Shown piece after piece: positions 37,315 to 49,533 of a stretch of DNA of 64,000 nucleotides (position 1 is the stretch's first letter; every line of letters begins with the position of its first letter). Origin of the DNA: Calvatia gigantea (lineage: Eukaryota; Basidiomycota; Agaricomycetes; Agaricales; Lycoperdaceae). Location: NCBI GenBank assembly GCA_025093985.1, contig JACAAK010000005.1, positions 1,488,001 through 1,552,000 on the forward strand, given 5' to 3'. Under the pieces are notes generated by a model. That model worked only from the letters and a program-made list of their open reading frames with translations. It was not told the DNA's origin and made no database searches. Position numbers and translations under genes: made by a program.

Positions 37315-39726
37315 TTACAACTTCGCCTTCTGCGCCTGAACGGCAACATGCAGGTTGTACAAGTCCTCAGCGGCCTTGGCAATCTCACCGACGAATTCCG
37401 CGTTGGGCATTTCCTTCCTCGAGGTGATGGTGTATTGCAGGTATTCTATAGACCGCAATTTATTTCAGGAGAAGGTCAGGAAATGCAAGGAAGAACCGAC
37501 CATCAAAGCCAGTCATGTAGGCCACACCGAACCCATCAGGAACGACCTTAATAACGTCAGTAGAGTGCAAGAAAAGACAAGAAATGTACGGAAGCGCACC
37601 TCTCCCCAGCCATATACAGTGAAATGCTTCGAGAAAATTGCTGAAGTGCTCAGCGCCCAGTAACAAGCTCTTTGATAGACAGGATCATCGTATAAAACCG
37701 GAACCGCTTCACCAGGTTGCAGAAGCTTCTTCAAACCTAAGAATTCGCGTAAACACCCACGAAACCCAAAGTCTCGAGAAAGGAACCCACCCAACATATA
37801 ACGATCAACACCCTGTGCATCCCCGGCTGTTTTCGCAAGCGCAACATGCCTGTTCGTCGCAACATCAAACAACCTTTTCCTCTCCTCCTGACTCACATTC
37901 ACATCATCCATGCTCGCCACCCAAGCATCGGCCTCACTCGTCACAACTCTGATAACCTCTGTCCTTCCCTTATAGTACTTCCTTGTCGTGGCTGCCTCGT
38001 AAGTCCCACCATACCTCTCTTTCTCACCTAAAAATCTCCTGAATGCCAACTGCACAATCATCTGCGCCCACGAATCCGGTGACACACCGAAATTCTTGAT
38101 GGCTGCTTTACCGTACTTCGTCAAATGGTAATTCAATGCCTGACTTTCGGCGAGTTCACGGGCGGCGATGTCGGCTCCTGCAATGGCCTTCCTTGTAGCG
38201 GATGAGACTTCGAAGTCCAGAGGTTTAGGAACAGGCGTTTCTGAGGAAGCAGCTGCACCATGATCGAATTTCTGGTCGTAGATGAGGTCGAGAACGTCGT
38301 CGCATAGGCGTACAGTGGGTGTTCCATCCATCACAGAATGTTCGCCAACAAGCCCTGCTAGGGCATTGTCGAAGACGACAAAGTTGACAGGTTTGTCGGA
38401 CCAACGATTACGAAGGCCCCTTGGAACGTTATTCACGATGTCGCCGTGCCAGAGAGCGCGAGAGTGGTGAATGAAATCCGAGGGTTCGGATTCATCGAGA
38501 GAGATGATGAATGCAGCGGACTGGATATCGTGGATGGTTTGGGTATTCTTAGGTGAAGATGCAAGTTCGTTATAGTCCTGTTTGAAGGGTGAATACGGTC
38601 CTTGATTGGATTTGAACGGTGGATTCATACCTTGGCCCAGATATCACGATTCGAAGCTGTCAAGATGCCAACGCCAGGGTATTCTTCAGTAGTGTTATCA
38701 TAGATAAATTGAATCTGCCTTTGACGCGCATCAGCAAGGGTAAGTTGTCAGAGACACCGAACGCGTTACTCACTTTTGGAATTCATCTGTTCCAAGAATC
38801 CTCCCGTCATGTGTGGCATTAACCTTCCAGAACCTGTTCTTCCGAATAACGATGATATGTCCGGTATCACCGGTATCGTTCTTCTTCGCGTACGAGACAC
38901 TCCAGTCTAAACCCTCGGGGCCGGGAACACGGCAACAATCAAACATCCATCTATTGGTCCAAAGGAATGTCAGGGACCAAGGGAGGGCCACCGAGGACGG
39001 TGAGGCCTTACCTGTAGGTATCCATACAAAGTGGTCCTTCCCTCGTGGCGTCAGGCTTGATCAGCCCCTGCTTGAGTTGTTGACGGAATACCATGGCACC
39101 TCGAGCAATAGTCGCTGCCCGACCAGCAGGGCTCTGTGGGAGATGTGCAGGTTGTGCATCGAAACCATCTATACCGTTGTGTGTTAAAACCAGAATCAAA
39201 GAGCAAACGTTCCATGCATAACGTACAATAATATGACACGTTGACGATAACCTACGGGAAGAGGAACCCCATCCACGCTTAGCTTCGCGAACAAGGAGGA
39301 CGAAAAAAAAAACCTTGAGTGACGCACTGAATCTCTATATCCAAGGTATGCCCCGTCATCCCACCATTGCTCTAACCAGTGTCGGGTTTTCTTGTTATGC
39401 TTTAACAATCTCTCATGCAACTCAGCACCTTTCCCAGCACCAAATTCGTCGATCTTGTTGGAAACGGCCTGGAATTCCGCGTCGGACCAAGCAATAGGTT
39501 TTAAGCTCTCTTTCAACCGTCCAAGGGTATCAGATAAATTAGGTACGGGAAGCTTTGGAAGCTTCGGTTGGGCTGTGAAGGTGACAGTGGGGGGTAAATC
39601 AGGGGCAGCTGCCTTCCAGTCTGCAGACCGCCGGGTCAGCCTGATCATAGAGGTCGTCATCAATCGCAAGAGACAAGAAGTTGGCCGGATGAAAGGTAAC
39701 AAGAGCCTCGGGCGGCTCACCAGCAT
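37315..39726 (-). CDS. CAT2: Carnitine O-acetyltransferase (mitochondrial/peroxisomal)
   Basis: About ten exons, including 39726-39328, 39251-39227, 39168-39012 and 38951-38774, ending at the TAA 37315-37317. The choline/carnitine acyltransferase motifs are in order: VPNLSDTLGRLKESLKP, RGAMVFRQQLKQGLIKPD, FNNALAG-like FVVFDNALAG with the catalytic His in LVGEHSVMDG, and GFGVAYMTGFD. The enzyme moves acetyl groups between CoA and carnitine, which lets acetyl units leave peroxisomes and enter mitochondria. The N-terminus (MLVSRPRLLLPFIRPTS) is basic and lacks acidic residues, like a mitochondrial presequence, and a second Met follows at residue 23. The last residues AKL match a type-1 peroxisomal signal, the same tail as yeast Cat2. 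Head to head with ERV1. Confidence 0.95.
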
Positions 39727-39934
39727 CGTAACTGTGGGAGGGATATTTTGAAGCGTTTTAACTGGAGATCACAGCCGGAATACTTTCAGCTGATTTCGTT
39801 TCAACCCGTCAAGTCTAGATGCCGAAAAGGGGGCCGAGCCGGAAATGATCCAGCGAGATCACGTGGTGATATATTGCTGACGTATGTAATACTTTCGCGT
39901 TGCCGCGAATTCCTCCTGCGTTCACCTCGCCGAT
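39727..39934. promoter_or_regulatory. 208-bp divergent promoter of CAT2 and ERV1
   Basis: Only 208 bp separate two start codons of genes for mitochondrial proteins on opposite strands, so regulatory DNA must be shared. No specific site was identified. Confidence 0.55.
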
Positions 39935-40573
39935 ATGGCAGTAGAAGGCGAGACTAAAAGCGATTCAAAGAAAGCGCCACTTCCACCAGGAATGGTGTTG
40001 GGTCCAGACGGAAAACCGTGCAAGATCTGCACGGCATTTCGCAACTGGAAACCTCGAACTTCGAGTAACATCGAATCGGACGAACACAACAAAAGTCGGG
40101 CTAACGGTTCTCGAGGACAACCGTCGATGACGGCGATGATGGCTACTCTCGCCGGTGGAACAGCTGCTACAGCTACGACCAATCCCAGAACACCTGCCAA
40201 AGCCCAACCCATTCGACCAGATGAACCCCCACCGGGATGTCCACCAGACGTCGAGCAACTTGGGCGTGCGACATGGACATTCCTGCATACAACTGCTGCG
40301 TACTACCCCAATAAACCAACGCCGAACCAACGGGCGAACATGATCGCACTTCTTCGCGCTCTGCCGGTTTTATACCCATGCACATGGTGTGCGCAAGACT
40401 TTGGGGAGAATATGGAGAGTTCTCCGCCAAATGTTAGCAGCAGGGCTGCCCTAAGTCGGTGGTTGTGCGAGAGGCATAACGAGGTGAACGAGAGGCTTGG
40501 GAAGGAGAAGTTTGACTGCAACAAAGTAGACGAGAGATGGAAGGATGGACCTCCAGACGGCAGCTGCGACTAG
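39935..40573 (+). CDS. ERV1: Mitochondrial FAD-linked sulfhydryl oxidase Erv1
   Basis: Intronless, 212 aa. The Erv/ALR core starts at about residue 105 (ELGRATWTFLHTTAAYYP in near form), with the active-site YPCTWCAQDF and the C-terminal LCERHNEVNERLGKEKFDC that shapes the FAD pocket. An N-terminal shuttle disulfide candidate, CKIC, sits at residues 30-33 in a disordered arm. Erv1 reoxidises Mia40 in the intermembrane space and passes electrons to cytochrome c. Yeast Erv1 uses an N-terminal C-x2-C in the same way. The linker between them (residues 45-95) is Ala/Thr/Pro-rich and longer than I would expect from yeast. Confidence 0.95.
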   Translation: MAVEGETKSDSKKAPLPPGMVLGPDGKPCKICTAFRNWKPRTSSNIESDEHNKSRANGSRGQPSMTAMMATLAGGTAATATTNPRTPAKAQPIRPDEPPPGCPPDVEQLGRATWTFLHTTAAYYPNKPTPNQRANMIALLRALPVLYPCTWCAQDFGENMESSPPNVSSRAALSRWLCERHNEVNERLGKEKFDCNKVDERWKDGPPDGSCD

Positions 40574-40796
40574 AGTATATAGAATATTTCAGTATGTATT
40601 TCATCGCAGAATTCGCAATTGAATTTGACGAACGAATCTCCGAGGCGCTGATTGCTGATTGGCTTCTGCGAAGACCTGCCAAAAATAGAATTTGCAGAAC
40701 TGCCTTGGCATGCCAAGACGAATACACCGGCCATCTGTGTCTGCCATTGCGTGTCATCCGGGTCTCCGTGGGCACATAGGGCCTCTTTTTTCTTTC

Positions 40797-43281
<2,485 letters not shown>

Positions 43282-43680
43282 TTTGTCCGAGAGCTACATA
43301 CACACATTCACCAGACTGAGTTCCTGTACCAAACATGAGCATGACAAGACAAGCTGATTCTTTGAACTACTTCTGGGTGACCACGGTGATAGATTGACAG
43401 GGCACCTCGGACCTTGGGCCTCAGGTATCAACTCTACGCTAAAAGGAAATTTCGCCAATGGATGACAGCTATTATACTTGAGGGCGACGTCACAAACTGA
43501 GATTTTTTCGGGACCGAATGGTCCAACCCAAAACGCAACGGTTCTACCGCCAAAGGAAAAAGAAGCTCGTCCAGCTAACGGCGGAATCTGCAACTCGAGA
43601 GAAATGCGAGCCATGCCAGAGAAGTAAAAGAAGGCAAGTCTGCTTGATCTCTGCTTGAATACTACAACGTCATACACCAC
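43282..43680. other. Convergent spacer between MNS1 and the oxidoreductase
   Basis: About 400 bp between two converging stops. An antisense open frame of 128 codons (43294-43680) shows no domain and probably reflects chance. Terminators expected. Confidence 0.6.
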
Positions 43681-45111
43681 TTATACAACCTTTTCTACCC
43701 CTGGAGGAAGTACATAACCGCCCTGTCGGCGGACTTCATCAAACACTTCCATCTGCAAAAGCATCTTATCATGCGTCCAAGCCTCACTCTCCCTTTTTCC
43801 ATCCCTCACACACCGAGCAACCTCATCAGCCTGGAAATGCCATCCACCACCCACATAATCCATCACCCTCGTTTCCTCTCTCACCACCCTGTCCTTATCG
43901 TCAATATATTGCACTGTAAATTTCTTGGGACAGAAATTAGGTGGAGGGATAATGATCGAACCACGCTCGTAGCGGACTGTGCAGCCGAAGGCTGGAGAAT
44001 CCACAATGATACTGGTTGAAAGAACGGCCTGGGAGGAGGGGAAGTTCAATGTGAAAGAAGTACTGGCATCGACGCCTGTAAGTGGAGTTTTGAGCATTGA
44101 GGCCGAGATAGAGACCGGGCGGGACGAAGCGTTTGAGGGGTGCTCGTAGATGAGCATGATTGTCTGCAAGGCTGTCATGGTAATCAATCCAAAGACAGGA
44201 GATCGAGAATACTCACCCAGACGAGTGGGTACGGGCCACTGTTGGTCGGAGCTAGTCAATTTCGCTTCTTAAAGTGGATGAAAAAATAGGCTAACATGTC
44301 AAGCAAGGCGCCGCCGCCGAGCGTAGGGTCGAGAATCCTATGCGTCAAAGGTAGTTCTAATCTCAAAGTGTTCAATGAAAAGATTCCTCGCAAGATCGCA
44401 GCAGGGAAAAACGCACTCTCAATACCGAAGTTTCCAGACTGGTCAGCATGCAACACTACAGGCTTTCCGAGACTGCCTTCCTCCGCTACTTTCTTGATCT
44501 CCAAACTAATGGGCAAGAACCTCGTCCACATAGCTTCCATGATGAAAACATCCTGTTCTTTCGCAGCTTGGAGCAACGAACGAAGCTCTGCAGCGTTTGT
44601 GGTAGAGGGCTTCTCAAGAAGAACGTGCTTGCCTGCTTTGATCGCAGCCAGAGCATTTTCATAGTGGTGAGTATGAGGAGGGGCGATGTAGACAGCATCG
44701 ACGTCCTGCCAATAGAAACCCAGTTAACGGATTAGATCGAGCTGAGCAAAGCCACTCCTACCTGGGCTGCATAAACCTCGTCGTAGGACCCGTATGCTTT
44801 GACGTGATGTTCCGTCCCAATATTGCTGTCAATAAACTCCTGTGCTTTAGCGACGTTGCGAGATCCTACAGCAACAATTTTGTGGGTGACATCATCGACA
44901 CCTCGTCTATGACACCTGTCAGCAATTTTGGTAGGCATTTGAGTCGCATCCATACGAACGTCTTTGGGTCCAAGAGAATATCCTAGATGTTGTCGTCAGC
45001 CGCGGCCAATGATGCAACCAATCCGAGCACCCATACCTTGACGAATGCTAGAGCAATCTTACCGGTCGATATGATTCCCCAGCGAAGGGCAAAAGGCTGA
45101 GCTACTGTCAT
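43681..45111 (-). CDS. Gfo/Idh/MocA-family NAD(P)-dependent oxidoreductase (dihydrodiol dehydrogenase-like)
   Basis: Seven exons (45111-45037, 44982-44960, 44906-44762, 44705-44417, 44356-44296, 44238-44217, 44163-43681), total 1,098 nt, 365 aa. The N-terminal Rossmann fold starts RWGIISTGKIALAFVKDIL. The family motif EKPSTTNAAEL (EKP) follows DVDAVYIAPPHTHHY. The catalytic region reads EAMWTRFLP, then ILDPTLGGGALLDIGPYP, which is typical of trans-1,2-dihydrobenzene-1,2-diol dehydrogenase and D-xylose 1-dehydrogenase (NADP) relatives. The exact substrate cannot be told. The splice acceptor at 44357 (after GATTAG) rather than the nearer-looking CATAG restores KLPLTHR and keeps frame. Head to head with OHCU decarboxylase across 206 bp. 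Confidence 0.9.
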
Positions 45112-45317
45112 AGCTCGACAAATGCTATGGATGGTGATGAAGTGGAACAAAGATTGGATTTATCGCCATTTTCTCATCTGCAATGAACATATATGTAGGC
45201 CGAATGAGGCTCCAACTTGAGAATGATTTCCAGCTACTTATCGGAATATACGGCCCGCATCAGACGACCACATCAGCATGATCTTCCATAGCCCCTATCT
45301 CTCCACTGAACAGGCCA
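45112..45317. promoter_or_regulatory. 206-bp divergent promoter
   Basis: Separates the starts of the Gfo/Idh/MocA oxidoreductase (minus) and OHCU decarboxylase (plus). No specific site recognised. Confidence 0.5.
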
Positions 45318-45942
45318 ATGTCTGCTCTGCCAACACTCGAAGCCATCCGTGACGGCATATCTAGCCCAGATTCACCTCTTGGAGACGCACTTGCAGTTCT
45401 TTTCGAACCCTCTCCTATCCTTCTTAACGCTCTCGAACCCCAATTATCACTCCACTTCAAATCTCAAACCGCACCAACCCTTTCATCCTATTCGCAGCTC
45501 ATCGACATCGCACTAGCGGAAATCAGTAAATGGAATATCCCGTCGCAATCTGAATTCGTAGTCCGGTCATCCAAGGATCGGCGAAAGCAAAAATTTGTCG
45601 AATCTAAGCGCAAAGGAACAAGGCGCTGGCGCGGTGGTGAGTCCGACTCCACCTGAGGTGCTCGCGCGGTTAAAGCACTTGAATGTGTGTTATGAAGCAC
45701 AGTATCCCGGGTTGCGGTATATCACGTTTGTGAATGGGAGGAGTCGGGCGGTCATAGCGGAAGAAATGGAGGATGTACTGGAGATTGAGCATTCACTTTC
45801 CCCCGATGAGCCGTCATTGAAAGTATTTCAATCGAAGGCATACAACCACGAGAATGAGAAGTGGCTGTCGGAATTGAAGAGGGCTGTAGAGGATGTCGGG
45901 AAGATCGCGAAAAGTAGGCTGAGGACGCTTGGGGTTGAGTGA
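45318..45942 (+). CDS. OHCU decarboxylase (ureidoimidazoline decarboxylase), one base too long
   Basis: Intronless. The first frame (from 45318) gives a helical N-terminus ending IPSQSEFVV. The next frame carries the family signature GHPRIGESKNLSNLSAKEQG, then YEAQYPGLRYITFVNGRSR, to the stop at 45942. The span is 625 nt, one base more than a multiple of three. The switch is at GTAGTCCGGTCAT (about 45558-45570), where removal of one C gives a continuous VVGHPRIG. No intron fits. The enzyme is the third step of the urate-to-allantoin route, decarboxylating OHCU to S-allantoin. Glu in the HPRIGE string is characteristic, as is the (F/Y)ITFVNGRSR motif. A sequencing insertion is the likeliest cause, and a recent pseudogene is the alternative. 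Confidence 0.85.
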
Positions 45943-46256
45943 ATAAGGCAAGGCCACAGAGGACTCATCTAAAAAAAAAAGAGCTCTGACGCTGTTTGTC
46001 TGGCCCGTAGTAGATCTTCAAGTCCCCAGCCGCGGGTCGCCAGTCAAACGAGCTGCATCATGTTGCGATCTTCAGCATAGTCCTCTCTCTGTGCTTCTGG
46101 TAAACTACATATATTAGCGGCATCAAAAATAGGAACGTCATGATCAACAGTCCAATCAAATACACACGAGATGGTCTGGTCTATCCGCTCCTTGCCTTGA
46201 CAGCCCGACCACCTTGCTTCTATCTAACCCTAATTCGAACTCGACCCTTGGGTGCC
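45943..46256. other. Convergent spacer
   Basis: About 310 bp between the OHCU decarboxylase stop and the J-protein stop, with a short A-tract near 45971-45980. Terminators expected, and nothing else seen. Confidence 0.6.
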
Positions 46257-47134
46257 TCACACGGGAACGGTCTGCCCGCGTAATTCTGCGCTTTCTCTTT
46301 CTGCCTTTTTCTGGGTGGATCCGTCTCATCAATACAGGATAGAACCAAATATCGTGTGGTCCATACCTGCAAAACTTTCTTTCTACGTTCTTCATACTCC
46401 GGTGGCATATGAGCTCTCACTTCTTGAAGTATTTCTTCAACTAATTTCTCTTCCTCGTCCGACAAAAGTGGTTGAGGTTCGCGCGGTACTATGACTGGGA
46501 CTGGTTTGCTCTTGGTTGTCGATGAAGTGAATGACGAGTGCGAGTGTCGTTTTGCGGTCATTGGCGGCTTTGGGTCGGGTCTTGAGACGGGTCTTGAGGT
46601 GGGAGGGGGCGCAGTCTGCCTTCTCGATACCTTGCGTTGTTCGTACTCCTGCCTTGAGGTTATCTGCCCACGCGTCGCGTTCCGCCATACGTTTGGCCGT
46701 TTCTTCCAATATAACCTTTGGATCGAGCTTGCTTCCCCACGCGTCATAAGCCTAATAAAGTGCTGGGAAACAGATTGAATGTTGTAGGTAACGTGAGAGG
46801 GCGTACCTTTCGTCCATGAGGATCACTCAAGGTTTCGAAAGCATTGTGAATCTATCGGTGGAACCTTGTGTCAACTCAGGCAGGGGGTATATAATATTAC
46901 GAGAACGTCCTTACCAGGTGGAACTGAGCCTCTGCAGCCTGGCGACTTGCTACGCTCGCATGAGGACTGAGCTTGTCCGGGTGGGTTTCCAGTGCCTTCT
47001 TTCGGTATGCTTTGCGTACTGTGGTGATAATTTTATGTAATTAATCAAGCAGAGGCAAAATATAACTTACTTTCATCCGCAGATGCGGACTTGTCGATTC
47101 CTAAGATGTCGTATAAAGATTGGAAGGAAGGCAT
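46257..47134 (-). CDS. J-domain (DnaJ) protein, one base too long
   Basis: Exons 47134-47071, 47018-46915, 46851-46807, 46751-46367 and 46310-46257. The protein starts MPSFQSLYDILGIDKSASA and has the J-domain with HPD motif (KALETHPDKLSP), then IHNAFETLSDPHGRKAYDAWG. After the J-domain comes a charged helix, a Ser/Pro/Lys-rich linker and a coiled-coil-like end (DEEEKLVEEILQEVRAHMP). It should stimulate an Hsp70. The client is unknown, and no zinc finger or membrane span is present. The exons sum to 652 nt, one base over a multiple of three. The frame change lies near 46645-46665, where AACCTCAAGG-CAGGAGTACGAA would read NLKQEYEQRK if one G were absent. Divergent from the CDK7 gene. Confidence 0.82.
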
Positions 47135-47765
47135 TGCCTGTAGCCGTTGGGAAAACAATTGAGGCAGGAGGATGAAGAAATAACAAGATAACGATAGGGA
47201 AGTAATCGAAGAGTTCACTTAATTATACAGGCTACCAGCCTTCAATAAACATCGAAAAAGCAGGAAACCCGAGTGTCAAGTTGAACTTTTGTGTGCCCAC
47301 ACGATTTGATGAACCAGGACGTGTCCATTTTTAGAAAAATTGGGTTGTTGGTCCTTGTTAGGGTCGCGCCAGGAACACGTGCCTGCCAGTCTCTCAGTAC
47401 AATTCTTAGATTTTTGATGTGGTACTACTTACGCAGAAAGACTTCTAGTACTTAAGAGCAGATGATAGGGCTGTAAGATGTTGCAAGAGCAGTACCTAGG
47501 TGCAGATAATACACTAAGTATTTTGCCGTAATATGGTGATTACTTATGGGAACCTGGAGCTTGCACATTTTCGGCCCTTGACCTTACCCTCGCTCCGTTG
47601 TACCTGCCCCTCTGTACCCTCATTTGCAACGATCAGTGACATATATCCATATGTTTTTGCTTTGAGCACCAATTCTCCCCCGAAACACAGAGCCCCGCGG
47701 GCGATAGTTGCGCTTCGGATTGACGCAGACGCCACTCTACAGCTTGACCTTGAACCACCACATCC
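47135..47765. promoter_or_regulatory. 631-bp divergent promoter of the J-protein and CDK7 genes
   Basis: Opposite-strand starts flank this gap. Short open frames inside have no recognisable content and overlap the CDK7 5' end. No specific site identified. Confidence 0.5.
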
Positions 47766-49200
47766 ATGGACGCTGTCGAAAAAGCTAACGCGGCTCGTCA
47801 AAAACAATGGTGTGTCACCTGTTCTACCTACCGTATGCTCGCTCTCTTACAAGTTTTTTATCGAAAGGATTAAGGATAGGAAGGTTGGTGAGGGCACCTA
47901 TGCCGTTGTATACCAAGGTCCATCTCCTTTGGCAAGTCCTTCTGGATCATCTACTGAAACTCCCACCAGGACGTGAAGCCACAACTGGGCGCAAAGTCGC
48001 TATTAAAAAGATCAAAGTTGGGCAGTTCAAGGATGGCCTAGACATGTCTGCTATCCGTGAAGTCAAGTATCTGAGGGAGCTGAAACATCAGAATGTTATT
48101 GAGGTGTGTCCATAGCACATTCCAGGTTAAATATTTGCTCATCCTCCCTTCAGCTCCTAGACGTCTTTTCTTCAAAAACGAATCTTAACCTGGTCCTTGA
48201 GTTTCTCGACTCCGACCTTGAAATGATCATCAAGGATCGGTCTCTTGTCTTTCTTCCTGCAGATATCAAAAGCTGGATGGCGATGACTTTCCGTGGTCTC
48301 GAGTTCTGTCACAGAAATTGGATCCTACATCGTGTACGTTTCCCGCCCCCTCTTTCCGCCCCCCTCGTCACCCACTTAACACGATACATTCAGGATCTCA
48401 AACCTAACAACCTACTCATCGCTTCTGATGGTAAACTCAAAATCGCAGATTTCGGTCTGGCACGCGACTTTGCCGATCCAGGCTACAAAATGACATGTCA
48501 AGTTATCACGCGGTGGTACCGTCCTCCTGAGCTATTATTTGGCTGTCGATACTACAGCACCGGAGTCGACATTTGGTCTGTAGGATGCATATTCGCAGAA
48601 TTAATGCTACGGATACCGTACCTGCCCGGGGAAAGCGACATGGACCAACTCAAAACGATTTTCCGAGCCTTGGGTACACCAACGGAAGAGGATTGGCCGG
48701 TACGCCTTTTCGATATCTTTTCACCAAACCTGCGTCTTACTATACTTGCAGGGACATACAAAACTGCCAGATTATGTCCCTGTCGGCCAGTTTCCCAAAT
48801 CACCAATGCGTGATCTCTTCACTGCGGCTAGTGCAGATACCCTCAACCTTCTCAGCAAATGTCTCGTTTACGAACCCCGCAAACGTATATCTGCAGGAGA
48901 CGTCAGTCCTTTTTGCATATCTCTTTCAGTGATATTTCCTAAACTCTGCTCCAGGCCTTGAATCACCCATATTTCTTCGCCCTTCCATACCCCACCCATC
49001 CCTCGAAACTACCCAGATGTTCAACAGTCCAGAACAGGCCCTTAGACGATGTCGACGGTAATATTGAGATGAATCCGGCCGGTCCAGGCGTCAAAGCTAC
49101 GAGCAAGGGTCTGAAGAGGAAGTTGACCTCGCCCACGGAAGCAAAGGCTAGATCCATTGCCAGGCGGTTGGATTTCTCAAAAGCTCCTTCATCACCGTAA
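47766..49200 (+). CDS. KIN28: Cyclin-dependent kinase 7 / Kin28, TFIIH-CAK kinase
   Basis: Seven exons (47766-47809, 47868-47917, 47970-48103, 48154-48333, 48394-48699, 48752-48901, 48955-49200) total 1,110 nt, 369 aa. Motifs: [15 protein letters not shown] (G-loop), [18 protein letters not shown] (the CDK7-specific version of the cyclin-binding helix region), [47 protein letters not shown], and [17 protein letters not shown]7 with cyclin H phosphorylates the RNA polymerase II CTD within TFIIH. The choice of acceptor at 47867 (after CGAAAG) is set by the string [10 protein letters not shown]. The C-terminal 60 residues are basic and unstructured ([19 protein letters not shown]). Confidence 0.95.
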
Positions 49201-49533
49201 TATCGCAATTTCCTGCCCTCGGTGTTCAATACGTAGTTGTATGTGCACTTATGAAAGCGTCCATTAGGGAACGATCCCTCTTGTATCACCGTCCCTAAAT
49301 TCTCGTGTCTCTGCGCGGAAAGTCATGAGGAGCGGCGTACCTACTACAGTCAACAGAATAGATGTACAAGTAATGATAAGCAGTGTTCATCAGATCAGGG
49401 AAACAGGTCAAATGCACGATGAACAAAGATAACCAGTGATTGAAGTATGTGGCAAGGGTAGGTGTTTCGGGAATTTGGGTCAAAAAAAAGGAAATAAGAA
49501 AAGATTCAGAATGAGGATTATTTGGATCTAGGT
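49201..49533. other. Convergent spacer
   Basis: About 330 bp between the CDK7 and nucleoporin stops. Terminators expected, and no gene seen. Confidence 0.6.

Noticed and set aside
44338..44416. A seventh one-base frame problem, in the Gfo/Idh/MocA gene
   Set aside because: It vanished when the acceptor at 44357 (after GATTAG) was used. This restores KLPLTHRILDP and an exact 1,098-nt total.
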